DNA of 64,000 nt from DP-19 sp036496285 (lineage in GTDB: Bacteria; Desulfobacterota; Binatia; UTPRO1). This document shows positions 7,790-15,570 of this stretch, one piece after another; position 1 is the stretch's first letter, and the number at the start of each line of letters is the position of its first letter. A model generated the notes under the pieces. It saw nothing but the letters and a program-made list of their open reading frames with translations. It was not told the origin of the DNA and ran no database searches. Position numbers and translations under genes: made by a program. The stretch lies in the NCBI GenBank assembly GCA_036496285.1, contig DASXLI010000036.1, positions 1 through 64,000 on the forward strand, in the 5' to 3' direction.

Positions 7790-8779
7790 ATGGCGACCAT
7801 GCGTGCGATTCGCGTCGAGGGTGCGGAGCAGGCGCTCGTCCTGGGCGACGCGCCGCGTCCCGAGCCGGCGGCAGGACAGGTCTTGATCGAGGTCCACGCG
7901 ACCGCGGTGAATCGCGCCGACCTGCTGCAACGCCGCGGCTTCTACCCGCCGCCGCCCGGCGAGTCGGACACCCTCGGTCTCGAGGCCGCGGGAACCGTGG
8001 CGGCGCTCGGTCCGGACGTGAGCGGCGTGCGCGTCGGCGATCGGGTGATGTGCCTGCTCGGCGGCGGCGGCTACGCGGAGTACGTCGTCGTCGATCACCG
8101 GATGGCGCTGCCGATCCCGGCCGCAATGCCGTTCGAGCAGGCGGCCGGCATACCCGAGGTCTTCTACACGGCGTACATGACGCTCGTCGCCGAGGCCGGG
8201 CTCGCGCGCGGCGAGACGCTGCTGATCCACGCGGGCGGGAGCGGCGTCGGCACCGCGGCAATCCAGCTCGCGAACGCGCTTGGCGCCCGCGCGCTCGTCA
8301 CCGCGGGGAGCGCCGACAAGCTCGAGCGCTGCCGTGCGCTCGGTGCGGCGGGCGGCATCAACTACAAGGACGAGGACTTCGCCGAGCGCGGACGCGAGCT
8401 GAGCGACGGGCACGGCGCCGACGTCATCCTCGACTGCGTCGGCGGCTCCTATCTCGAGCGCAACGTCGGCCTGCTGGCACCGCGCGGAAGGCTCGTCATC
8501 ATCGGCCTCATGGGCGGCGCCAAGGCCGAGATCAACCTGGCGCTCCTGGTCGGCAAGCGCCTGCGCGTGATCGGCACCGTGCTGCGGACGCGCAGCTTCG
8601 AGGAGAAGCTCGCGTTGACCGCCGGTGTACGCGCGACCGTCCTACCGCTCCTCGCGGCGGGCACGGTGCGGCCGATCATCGACGCCGAGTTCCCGTTGAC
8701 CGACGCGGCCGCTGCTCACGACCGCGTCGCGTCCAACGCGAATTTCGGCAAGGTCATTCTGCGCGTCCGTCAGGGATAG
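7790..8779 (+). CDS. NAD(P)H quinone oxidoreductase (zinc-independent MDR, PIG3-like)
   Basis: About 329 residues of medium-chain dehydrogenase/reductase without the structural zinc cysteines. Features include VNRADLLQRRGFYPPPPGESD, typical of the PIG3/TP53I3 quinone oxidoreductase group, and the cofactor motif HAGGSGVGTAAIQLA with its Gly-rich turn. Three in-frame ATGs lie close together at 7778, 7790 and 7799, and no strong ribosome binding site picks one; the MRAI start at 7799 is also possible. It would reduce quinones or enals with NADPH. Its 3' end overlaps the convergent adhesin-like gene by 10 nt. Confidence 0.88.
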   Translation: MATMRAIRVEGAEQALVLGDAPRPEPAAGQVLIEVHATAVNRADLLQRRGFYPPPPGESDTLGLEAAGTVAALGPDVSGVRVGDRVMCLLGGGGYAEYVVVDHRMALPIPAAMPFEQAAGIPEVFYTAYMTLVAEAGLARGETLLIHAGGSGVGTAAIQLANALGARALVTAGSADKLERCRALGAAGGINYKDEDFAERGRELSDGHGADVILDCVGGSYLERNVGLLAPRGRLVIIGLMGGAKAEINLALLVGKRLRVIGTVLRTRSFEEKLALTAGVRATVLPLLAAGTVRPIIDAEFPLTDAAAAHDRVASNANFGKVILRVRQG

Positions 8780-11700
8780 GGATCGAGGAACACGCTCTTC
8801 TTGTTGAGCTTCCAGCCCCTGCTGAGCGACTGCCACAGGCCGCGCACGGCCCACTTGTTCGTCCCCGAGACGATCTGGGTCTGCATGTCGCTGACGGCCT
8901 TGTCGACATTTCCGTACGCCGTCAGCTTGAGCGCGTAGTACAGGACGCAGGTGCCGCCCGGGCACTCGCTGCTGCTGGTGCACATCGAGTCGTTCCGTGG
9001 TCCCGCTGCGCAGGTGCGGATCGGCTTGATGGTGATCTTCATCATGTAGATGCCGCCGGTCGTTTTCGCCGCGAGGTTTCGATACTTCCACTTCGAGGGG
9101 TTGCCCTCGATGATCGATCCGGCGGGTATCGTCTGCTCGAGCACGATACTGTCGGGACTGAGGTTGACGCACGCGCCGGAGCCGCAGTCCTCGTCCGTGG
9201 TGCAGACCTGACTCGGGTCGTTCGCGCACACCAACCGTGAGAGCCGGAACGTGAAGTCGTTGTGGCCGAAATCGGCGATGCCTTCGGCCGGAAAGATCAG
9301 ACGGCCGTGCACCTTCACCGCATCGAGCTTGTCGGTGTTGAGCGTGATCTTCGACGGGTCGTCGCAGATCGGCGCCTGACAGCTGTTCAAGCAGGCGTCG
9401 AGCGGCTTCTGCGGCTGGTTGGGATAGCAGCCGGAGACGCTGTTGCCGTCGTCGCAGCCCTCGCCGTCGGCGGTCTGCGTGACACCGTCGCCACAGAACG
9501 TGCAGTCGGTACGGCAGAGGTTGTTGTTCGGAGGTAGGGCAACGCCCGGCGGATCGCAGGTCTCGCCCGGCTCCACGATGGAGTTGCCGCACACCGCCGT
9601 CCCAGGGGTGCTCGTCACGGTCGGGGAGGGCGTCCTCGTCGCCGTGGCGGTCGGCGTGACGGTGCGGGTGGCGGTGACCGATGGCGTCGGCGTACGCGTC
9701 GCCGTGGTGGTGACGGTCGGTGTCGGCGTCACGGTCGGCGTCGGCGTCACGGTCGGTGTCCGCGTCACTGTCGCCGTCGGCGTCACGGTCGGCGTACCGG
9801 TCGCGGCCGCCACGGTTGGAGTTGTCGTGACCGTCGGGGTCGCCGTCACGGTCACCGTGGGCGTCGCCGTCAGCGTCGGCGTTGCCGTCACCGTCGGGGT
9901 CGCCGTCACGGTCGGAGTGGCGGTCACGGTTGGTGTCGGCGTCACCGTCGGAGTGGCGGTCAGGGTCGGTGTCGGCGTCACCGTCGGTGTGGCCGTCACC
10001 GTCGGCGTCGCGGTGAGCGTCGGCGTGGCGCTCGCCGTGATGGTCGCGGTGGGCGTGACGGTGCGCGTGCTGGTCGGCGTCGGGGTCGGCGGATGTCGAT
10101 ATCCGATGTCGGCGCCGAGCGGGCATTGTCCGCCCGCCAGGGTGATGGGCGCGGGCTCGTTGCCGCTCGTCAGCACGTACCCCGCGGGCAGCGTGCTTTC
10201 GACGACGTCGATGAGGTACGTGCCGGCCAGCACGCCGCTGAAGTGGTAGGTGCCGCTGCCGTTGGTCGTCTGCGTGTCGATCACGCTGTCGCCGCCGTCG
10301 ATCACGCCGTTGCCGTTGGCGTCGTTCCACAGCTTGACGTCGACGCCGGAGATGCCGAGCTCGCCGCCGTTCTGCACCCCGTTGCCGTCGAGGTCGTTGT
10401 AGATGGTGCCCTCGACGCAGCCGTTCAGCGGCGTGTGCGCATGGCAGGGCACGGTCGTGCCGACGGCGCTTGCGGAGCACGTGTTGTCGATCGCGTCCGT
10501 CCCTGGAGGCAGGTTGGCGAAGCTGTTGATCGTGACCTTGAACGTCACGGTGTAGGACTTGCCGACCGGCAGCGCCGTCACCGCATCGAGCACGTGGCCG
10601 CTGCCGTCGAGCGGGAAGGCGGTTCCCACGCCGTCGTCGGGGATCGATGACGTGGCGTTGGCTGCGTTGGTGAAGAAGGTGCTGTTGGCAACGTACGTCG
10701 TGCCCGCGGGAATCGTGTCCTTCAGGAGGATATCCGGGACGGGGGCGCGGCTGACGTTGACGATGCTGATCGTGTACAGGAGCACGTCGCCGGGGCTGAT
10801 GAATCCATCACCGTCGTTGTCGACGGCGAGCGTGCCGTCCTTGCCCGCGGCGAAGAGCGGCAGGGGCGGAATGCCGGTGCCGGCGTCGAGACCCGGCTCG
10901 GCGGCGCTGGCGTTCTGCGGATCCTCGCCCCACGCCGCCGCGAGCTTGACGCCCGGCGTGAGGACGTAGACGAGCGTGCCGGTCTGATCGCCGTCGCTGG
11001 TGTCGAAGATCTTGGCGCGCTCGAGCTCCTTCAAGCTAAGCGCCACGTCGTACTTGTTGCCGTTCGGATCGGTGAGCGCTCCGGTCGAGGGATCGGCGTC
11101 GAAATCGACGTAGACCGTGACCGGCGTGTCGCCGTTGCCGACCGGCGTCACCCAGACCGGGCTGCCGTTCTCGGACGGGTTGACCCCCGAGATCGGATCG
11201 CGGCCGATCCCGAGGCCGACCAGCGTCTGCGGCGTCAGCGAATCCTGGGGGACGAGGGTGTATCCCCAATCGAACGCCTGATTGCCGCTGGTGCTGGTGT
11301 CGGTCGAGTTGGTCGTCGAGAACGCGTAGAACATCGACGCGGCGGAGAAGTGCGCGCCGAAGCCGTCCGGGACGACCTGTTGCAGGAAGCCCCCGTGCGT
11401 GCCGCCCGGGACGGTGAGATTGGTGGTCGTGAGAGCGCCGCCGCCGTTGCGCGTCGTGTACTGGACCGTCAGATTGCTGATGCCCGGGTTGTACAGCCAC
11501 ACCGTCGTCGCCGTTCCCGCGACGCCAGTCACCGACGCCACGGTCGAGACCGGGGTGTAGTAGCTGCTCGACCACAGGCTCGTCGGCGAGAGCGGCGTGT
11601 CGCGGCTCTCGTAGTTGGATGCGACGTCGCCGGTGAGCAGCTCCACCTGCACCGGCTTGTCGGACATGATCTGGCCGCCGACGTTGACGCCGCCGTTGAC

Positions 11701-12531
11701 GAGGTATCCCTGCCCCTCGGCGAGCACCTGCGTCGTCTCGAAGACGCCGTCCGCGTCCTTGTCGATCTGGACCGTGGCGCCGCCGACGCCGGCCATGATC
11801 GCGAAGCCGGTGTACTCGAACATCTGATGATCCGCCGTGTCCAGGATGCTCTGGCCGACCGGCGCGATGTAGTTTGTTCCCCAGTTGTCGGTGTCGAACA
11901 CGGCGACGGAGGACGCGAAGAGCGTGCTCGACCCGGTTGCCCACCCGACCTTGCTGACGGCGACGGTCTTCGTCGCCGCGAACTTGTCACGTCCGTCGAA
12001 CTTGATCGCTGAGAGATTGGTGGTGTCGACGGGATTGCTGAGGACGATCACCTTTCCAGCATTGATGATATCGCTGGTGTCGCATGTGCCGCCCGGGCAC
12101 GCCGAGTTGCTCGTGCATGAGTTGCCGTCATTGGAGCCGCCCATGCAGACGGGCGGAGGAAGTCCGTCGGCCGGGTTGCCGTTGCCCCAGATCTGTGTCC
12201 CGCCCGGGTTGCCGCCGCTGTACAGATTCAGCGGATTGGCGATGTCGGGATCGTACCCGTTCTCCCACTGATCGTAGTAGATGATGGTGTTGTTCGCGAT
12301 CGCTGCGAGCGAGATGTAGGTCTGCATGGGATTGGCGGGATTCGGAACCCCGCCTCCCGTATGGATCGTCTGGAGGGCCGTCAGTAGCTGATCCTCCGGG
12401 TAGGGCACGTAGAACGTCTGCACCGGCGGCGGATTGGTCGCGAACGCGATGCCGCTGCCGGTCAGGAGGACGATGCCAACGAGCGCTGCACGAAGCGCGA
12501 GTGTCGAAGTGCGGGGGATGACGTGGCGCAT
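8770..12531 (-). CDS. Giant secreted protein: DUF11, SdrD_B-like, Pro/Thr linker, Cys-rich repeat
   Basis: A 1253-residue exported protein. A signal peptide ends near GIAFA-TNPPP (residue 31). Residues about 35-550 are beta-rich and unassigned, including a Cys mini-module (CMGG...CPGGTC). About 562-673 is a DUF11-like domain (GDVLLYTISIVNVS). About 707-803 is SdrD_B-like (GTIYNDLDGNGVQNGGELG). A 160-residue Thr/Pro/Val linker follows (813-975). Next is a Myxococcus-type Cys-rich segment (CGNSIVEPGETCDPPG, then CGDGVTQTADGEGCDDGN). The C-terminal region holds two more Cys mini-modules and ends SVFLDPYP. This looks like a surface or matrix protein. There is no LPxTG, PEP-CTERM or MYXO-CTERM anchor. 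Confidence 0.85.
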   Translation of the reverse strand: MRHVIPRTSTLALRAALVGIVLLTGSGIAFATNPPPVQTFYVPYPEDQLLTALQTIHTGGGVPNPANPMQTYISLAAIANNTIIYYDQWENGYDPDIANPLNLYSGGNPGGTQIWGNGNPADGLPPPVCMGGSNDGNSCTSNSACPGGTCDTSDIINAGKVIVLSNPVDTTNLSAIKFDGRDKFAATKTVAVSKVGWATGSSTLFASSVAVFDTDNWGTNYIAPVGQSILDTADHQMFEYTGFAIMAGVGGATVQIDKDADGVFETTQVLAEGQGYLVNGGVNVGGQIMSDKPVQVELLTGDVASNYESRDTPLSPTSLWSSSYYTPVSTVASVTGVAGTATTVWLYNPGISNLTVQYTTRNGGGALTTTNLTVPGGTHGGFLQQVVPDGFGAHFSAASMFYAFSTTNSTDTSTSGNQAFDWGYTLVPQDSLTPQTLVGLGIGRDPISGVNPSENGSPVWVTPVGNGDTPVTVYVDFDADPSTGALTDPNGNKYDVALSLKELERAKIFDTSDGDQTGTLVYVLTPGVKLAAAWGEDPQNASAAEPGLDAGTGIPPLPLFAAGKDGTLAVDNDGDGFISPGDVLLYTISIVNVSRAPVPDILLKDTIPAGTTYVANSTFFTNAANATSSIPDDGVGTAFPLDGSGHVLDAVTALPVGKSYTVTFKVTINSFANLPPGTDAIDNTCSASAVGTTVPCHAHTPLNGCVEGTIYNDLDGNGVQNGGELGISGVDVKLWNDANGNGVIDGGDSVIDTQTTNGSGTYHFSGVLAGTYLIDVVESTLPAGYVLTSGNEPAPITLAGGQCPLGADIGYRHPPTPTPTSTRTVTPTATITASATPTLTATPTVTATPTVTPTPTLTATPTVTPTPTVTATPTVTATPTVTATPTLTATPTVTVTATPTVTTTPTVAAATGTPTVTPTATVTRTPTVTPTPTVTPTPTVTTTATRTPTPSVTATRTVTPTATATRTPSPTVTSTPGTAVCGNSIVEPGETCDPPGVALPPNNNLCRTDCTFCGDGVTQTADGEGCDDGNSVSGCYPNQPQKPLDACLNSCQAPICDDPSKITLNTDKLDAVKVHGRLIFPAEGIADFGHNDFTFRLSRLVCANDPSQVCTTDEDCGSGACVNLSPDSIVLEQTIPAGSIIEGNPSKWKYRNLAAKTTGGIYMMKITIKPIRTCAAGPRNDSMCTSSSECPGGTCVLYYALKLTAYGNVDKAVSDMQTQIVSGTNKWAVRGLWQSLSRGWKLNKKSVFLDPYP
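9607..10092. repeat. Low-complexity tandem repeat encoding the (T-P-T-V) linker
   Basis: About 485 bp of degenerate 12- and 18-bp units, read on the plus strand as variants of GTCGGCGTCACG. On the coding (minus) strand they give ATPTVT/TPTPTVT units of the adhesin-like protein. Third positions vary while the peptide is kept, so this is a coding repeat, not a CRISPR or intergenic array. Such tracts are prone to length change and assembly collapse. Confidence 0.9.
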
Positions 12532-12751
12532 GAGACCCTCTCCTGAAACGTGCCGTGCAATACCGCTGCAGCGGCAACCCGTGTGCAGAAGCGCCAGCGA
12601 GATGCCGGCGCCTCGCGGAGGATCTCAGCTTCGAGGAGGATCGCAATTGCTTTGTGGACGCGCGAGGACGATTTACTGCGCCTAAACGTCGCAGTTGCGG
12701 CGAGATGCGCCAGAAGAGCGCATCCATGCGCGTGGCGTGAGCGTCTGGCGG

Positions 12752-14404
12752 CTAGCCGACGTGCGGACGCGCGCGCGCGATGATGCGCTCGGTGTCCGTC
12801 GCAACCGGCAGTGTGCCGAACGCCATACCGTGATCGCCCGCGAGCCGTGAGGCGCAGAACGCATCGGCGACGGCGCTGTCGCCGCTCCGGACGAGCAACG
12901 ATCCCTGGAACGCGAGCGCCATGCGCTCGACCAAGCGGCGTGCCCGCGTCTCGATGTCGTCGAAGTCGCGCAGCTCGTCGGCGAGCGTCGCCACGAACGC
13001 GTCGAGGCGCGCGTCGCCGCTGCGCGCCAGCGCCAGCTCGCCGAAGAACGCCTCGACGCTCTCCGGGCTCCGTCCCATCGCGCGCAGGACGTCGAGGCAC
13101 ATGACGTTGCCCGAGCCTTCCCAGATCGAGTTGAGCGGCGCCTCGCGGTAGAGGCGCGGCATCTGCGACTCCTCGACGTAGCCGGCGCCGCCGAGGCACT
13201 CGAGTGCCTCGCTCGCGACCGCGGGGGTGCGCTTGCAGACCCAGTACTTCATCACCGCGGTCACGAGGCGCGAGAAGCGGCGCGTTTCCTCGTTGCCGGC
13301 GGACTCGTCGTAGGCGCGGGCGAGCCGCATCATCGCGGCCGTCGCGGCCTCGGCCTCGACGCACAGGTCGGCGAGCACGTTCCGCATGAGCGGCTGATCG
13401 ACCAGGCGGCGGCCGAACGCCGAGCGGTGGCCGCAATGATGCGTCGCCTGCGTCACCGCCTGGCGCATCGTCGCCGACGAGCCGATCACGCAGTCGAGGC
13501 GGGTGTGGTTCACCATCTCGATGATCGTCGGCACGCCACGGCCCTCCTCGCCGAGCATGCGCGCCCACGCGCCATGGAACTCGACCTCGCTCGACGCGTT
13601 CGAGCGGTTGCCGAGCTTGTCCTTGAGGCGCTGGATCTGGATGCGGTTGCGCGTGCCGTCGGGGAGCCAGTTGGGCATGAAGAAGCAGGAGAGGCCGCGG
13701 TCGGTCTGCGCCAGCACGAGGAACGCGTCGGACATCGGCGCGGAGCAGAACCACTTGTGGCCGGTGATCTCGTACTCGGCGCCGGCGCCGCGGGCGGCGA
13801 CCGCCTCGGCGCGGGTCGTGTTGGCGCGCACGTCCGAGCCGCCCTGCTTCTCGGTCATCGCCATCCCGCAGATGGCGCCGCGCTTCTCGTGCGCCGGCTT
13901 GAGCTGCGGGTCGTACTCGAGCGAGGTGAGGCGCGGCTCCCACTCGCGCGCGATCTCGGGCTGCGCGCGCAGCGCCGGCACCGCGGCGAACGTCATCGTG
14001 ATCGGGCAGCCAAATCCCGACTCGGCCTGACTGAGGAGGTAGAACATGGCCGTGCGCGCCGGATGCGCGCCCGGGACGGGCTCGCGCCAGGGGAGGGCGT
14101 GCAGGCCGTGCGATACGCCGGCCCGCATCAGGTGGTGCCAGGCGGGATGGTACTCGACCGTGTCGATGCGGTGACCGTAGCGATCGTGCGTCTTCAGGAC
14201 CGGCGGAAGGCCGTTGGCATCGATGCCCCAGCGGATCGCCTCACCCCCGGCCAGCGCCCCGACGGCCCGTACCCGCTCGCGTGCCCAGTCCCCGCCCTCG
14301 CGCGCCAGGGCCTCGCCGAGCGCGGCGTCGTGGTCGAAAGGATTGTAGTTCTCGAGCGGCGGCGGCTGGTTCAGCACCTCGTGGGTGGGATGGTACGTGG
14401 CCAT
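12752..14404 (-). CDS. AidB-like acyl-CoA dehydrogenase family protein
   Basis: A 550-residue protein, near the 541 of E. coli AidB and well above ordinary acyl-CoA dehydrogenases. It begins THEVLNQPPPLENYNPF, as in AidB, has MTEKQGGSDVRANTT in the flavin domain, CVIGSSATMRQAVTQATHH, and ends its dehydrogenase domain with ECLGGAGYVEESQMPRLYRE. The extra C-terminal region corresponds to AidB's DNA-binding domain. AidB has isovaleryl-CoA dehydrogenase activity and protects DNA from alkylation; this homologue may do either. The start at 14404 has a GGAGAG site; a frame from 14452 is longer but unsupported. Divergent from the diiron protein gene. Confidence 0.9.
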   Translation of the reverse strand: MATYHPTHEVLNQPPPLENYNPFDHDAALGEALAREGGDWARERVRAVGALAGGEAIRWGIDANGLPPVLKTHDRYGHRIDTVEYHPAWHHLMRAGVSHGLHALPWREPVPGAHPARTAMFYLLSQAESGFGCPITMTFAAVPALRAQPEIAREWEPRLTSLEYDPQLKPAHEKRGAICGMAMTEKQGGSDVRANTTRAEAVAARGAGAEYEITGHKWFCSAPMSDAFLVLAQTDRGLSCFFMPNWLPDGTRNRIQIQRLKDKLGNRSNASSEVEFHGAWARMLGEEGRGVPTIIEMVNHTRLDCVIGSSATMRQAVTQATHHCGHRSAFGRRLVDQPLMRNVLADLCVEAEAATAAMMRLARAYDESAGNEETRRFSRLVTAVMKYWVCKRTPAVASEALECLGGAGYVEESQMPRLYREAPLNSIWEGSGNVMCLDVLRAMGRSPESVEAFFGELALARSGDARLDAFVATLADELRDFDDIETRARRLVERMALAFQGSLLVRSGDSAVADAFCASRLAGDHGMAFGTLPVATDTERIIARARPHVG

Positions 14405-14520
14405 GGGGCTCTCCTCGACGCCGTTATCACCCAGGGTCGGGACGGCCAGCAAGTCGGCGGGTTCCGCCAGAGCGCGACGTGATATACATGGAAGGACATA
14501 TCGTGAGGGGGGAACCGCCC

Positions 14521-15555
14521 ATGAACATGTCCGCGAGCAATGGCCAGCCCGTCGTGAACCAGCTCGAGCACCTCGACGAGGAGCTCGAGACCATCCTCAC
14601 GTCGTTCGACAGCGCGTATGCCTGGAACTACGGCAGCGTGAAGGAAGGCCTGCGCGACCTCTACGAGAAGGCCAAGCGCGACCAGTGGAACGGCACGACC
14701 CAGCTCGCGTGGGACACCGACGTCGATCCCGAGCGCGGCATCTTCCCCGACATGCTGAACCCCCTCTCCTCCTATGGTCCCTACCAGAAGCTCAACGACA
14801 AGGAGCGGAACCACCTCCGCCATGGACAGATCTCACTGCAGCTCTCGCAGTTCTTGCACGGTGAGCAGGGCGCGCTGATCGTCGCCTCGCAGCTCGTCGG
14901 CGCGGTGCCGTGGATCGACGCCAAGTTCTACGCCGGCACGCAGACGATGGACGAGGCGCGCCACGTCGAGGTGTTCGGCCGTTACCTGCGCGAGAAGCTC
15001 GAGTGGCAGTGGCCCGTGAACGAGGAGCTGAAGGAGCTTCTCGATGCGACGATCAAGGACAGCCGCTGGGACTTCAAGTACCTCGGCATGCAGATCATCA
15101 TCGAGGGCCTCGCGATGGCGGCCTTCGGCAACCTCTTCCAGATCACGACCGAGCCGCTCCTGAAGGAGCTCGTCCGCTACGTCATGAAGGACGAGGCGCG
15201 CCACGTCGCCTTCGGCGTCGTCTCGCTGCACGAGTACTACGACGACATGCCGGCGAACGAGCTGAGCGACCGCGAGGACTTCATCATCTATGCCTGCGAG
15301 CTGATGCGGAACCGCCTGGTTGGCGACCAGATCGCCGGCGTGATGGGCTGGAACAAGATGGAGGTCCGCGACGTCGTGTTGCAATCGCCCATCGGCCTCG
15401 CGTTCCGGAGCCTCCTCTTCTCGCGTGTCGTGCCGAACCTGAAGCGGCTCGGTCTCCTGAGCCCGCGCGTCCGCGCCGCGTTCGAGAAGCTCGAGATCAT
15501 CCAGTTCGAGAACGCCGATCCGGAGGCGCAGGACCGGGAGCTCGGCCTCAGCTGA
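14521..15555 (+). CDS. AurF-like diiron oxygenase (ferritin-like fold)
   Basis: A 344-residue helical protein with two exact E-x28-DEARH motifs: E115 with DEARH 144-148, and E195 with DEARH 224-228. This is the ligand spacing of AurF-type p-aminobenzoate N-oxygenases and relatives. Other features are HGEQGALIVASQL and the long helix KYLGMQIIIEGLAMAAFGN. The protein should hold a carboxylate-bridged diiron centre and activate O2; the organic substrate is not known. GAGGGGGG precedes the ATG at 14521. It is divergent from the AidB-like gene, with 116 nt between the starts. Confidence 0.82.
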   Translation: MNMSASNGQPVVNQLEHLDEELETILTSFDSAYAWNYGSVKEGLRDLYEKAKRDQWNGTTQLAWDTDVDPERGIFPDMLNPLSSYGPYQKLNDKERNHLRHGQISLQLSQFLHGEQGALIVASQLVGAVPWIDAKFYAGTQTMDEARHVEVFGRYLREKLEWQWPVNEELKELLDATIKDSRWDFKYLGMQIIIEGLAMAAFGNLFQITTEPLLKELVRYVMKDEARHVAFGVVSLHEYYDDMPANELSDREDFIIYACELMRNRLVGDQIAGVMGWNKMEVRDVVLQSPIGLAFRSLLFSRVVPNLKRLGLLSPRVRAAFEKLEIIQFENADPEAQDRELGLS

Positions 15556-15570
15556 TCGCGAGGCGCGTCG

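Noticed and set aside
9607..10092. CRISPR-like regular repeat
   Set aside because: Units are 12-18 bp without spacers and translate to a continuous TPTV linker in frame.
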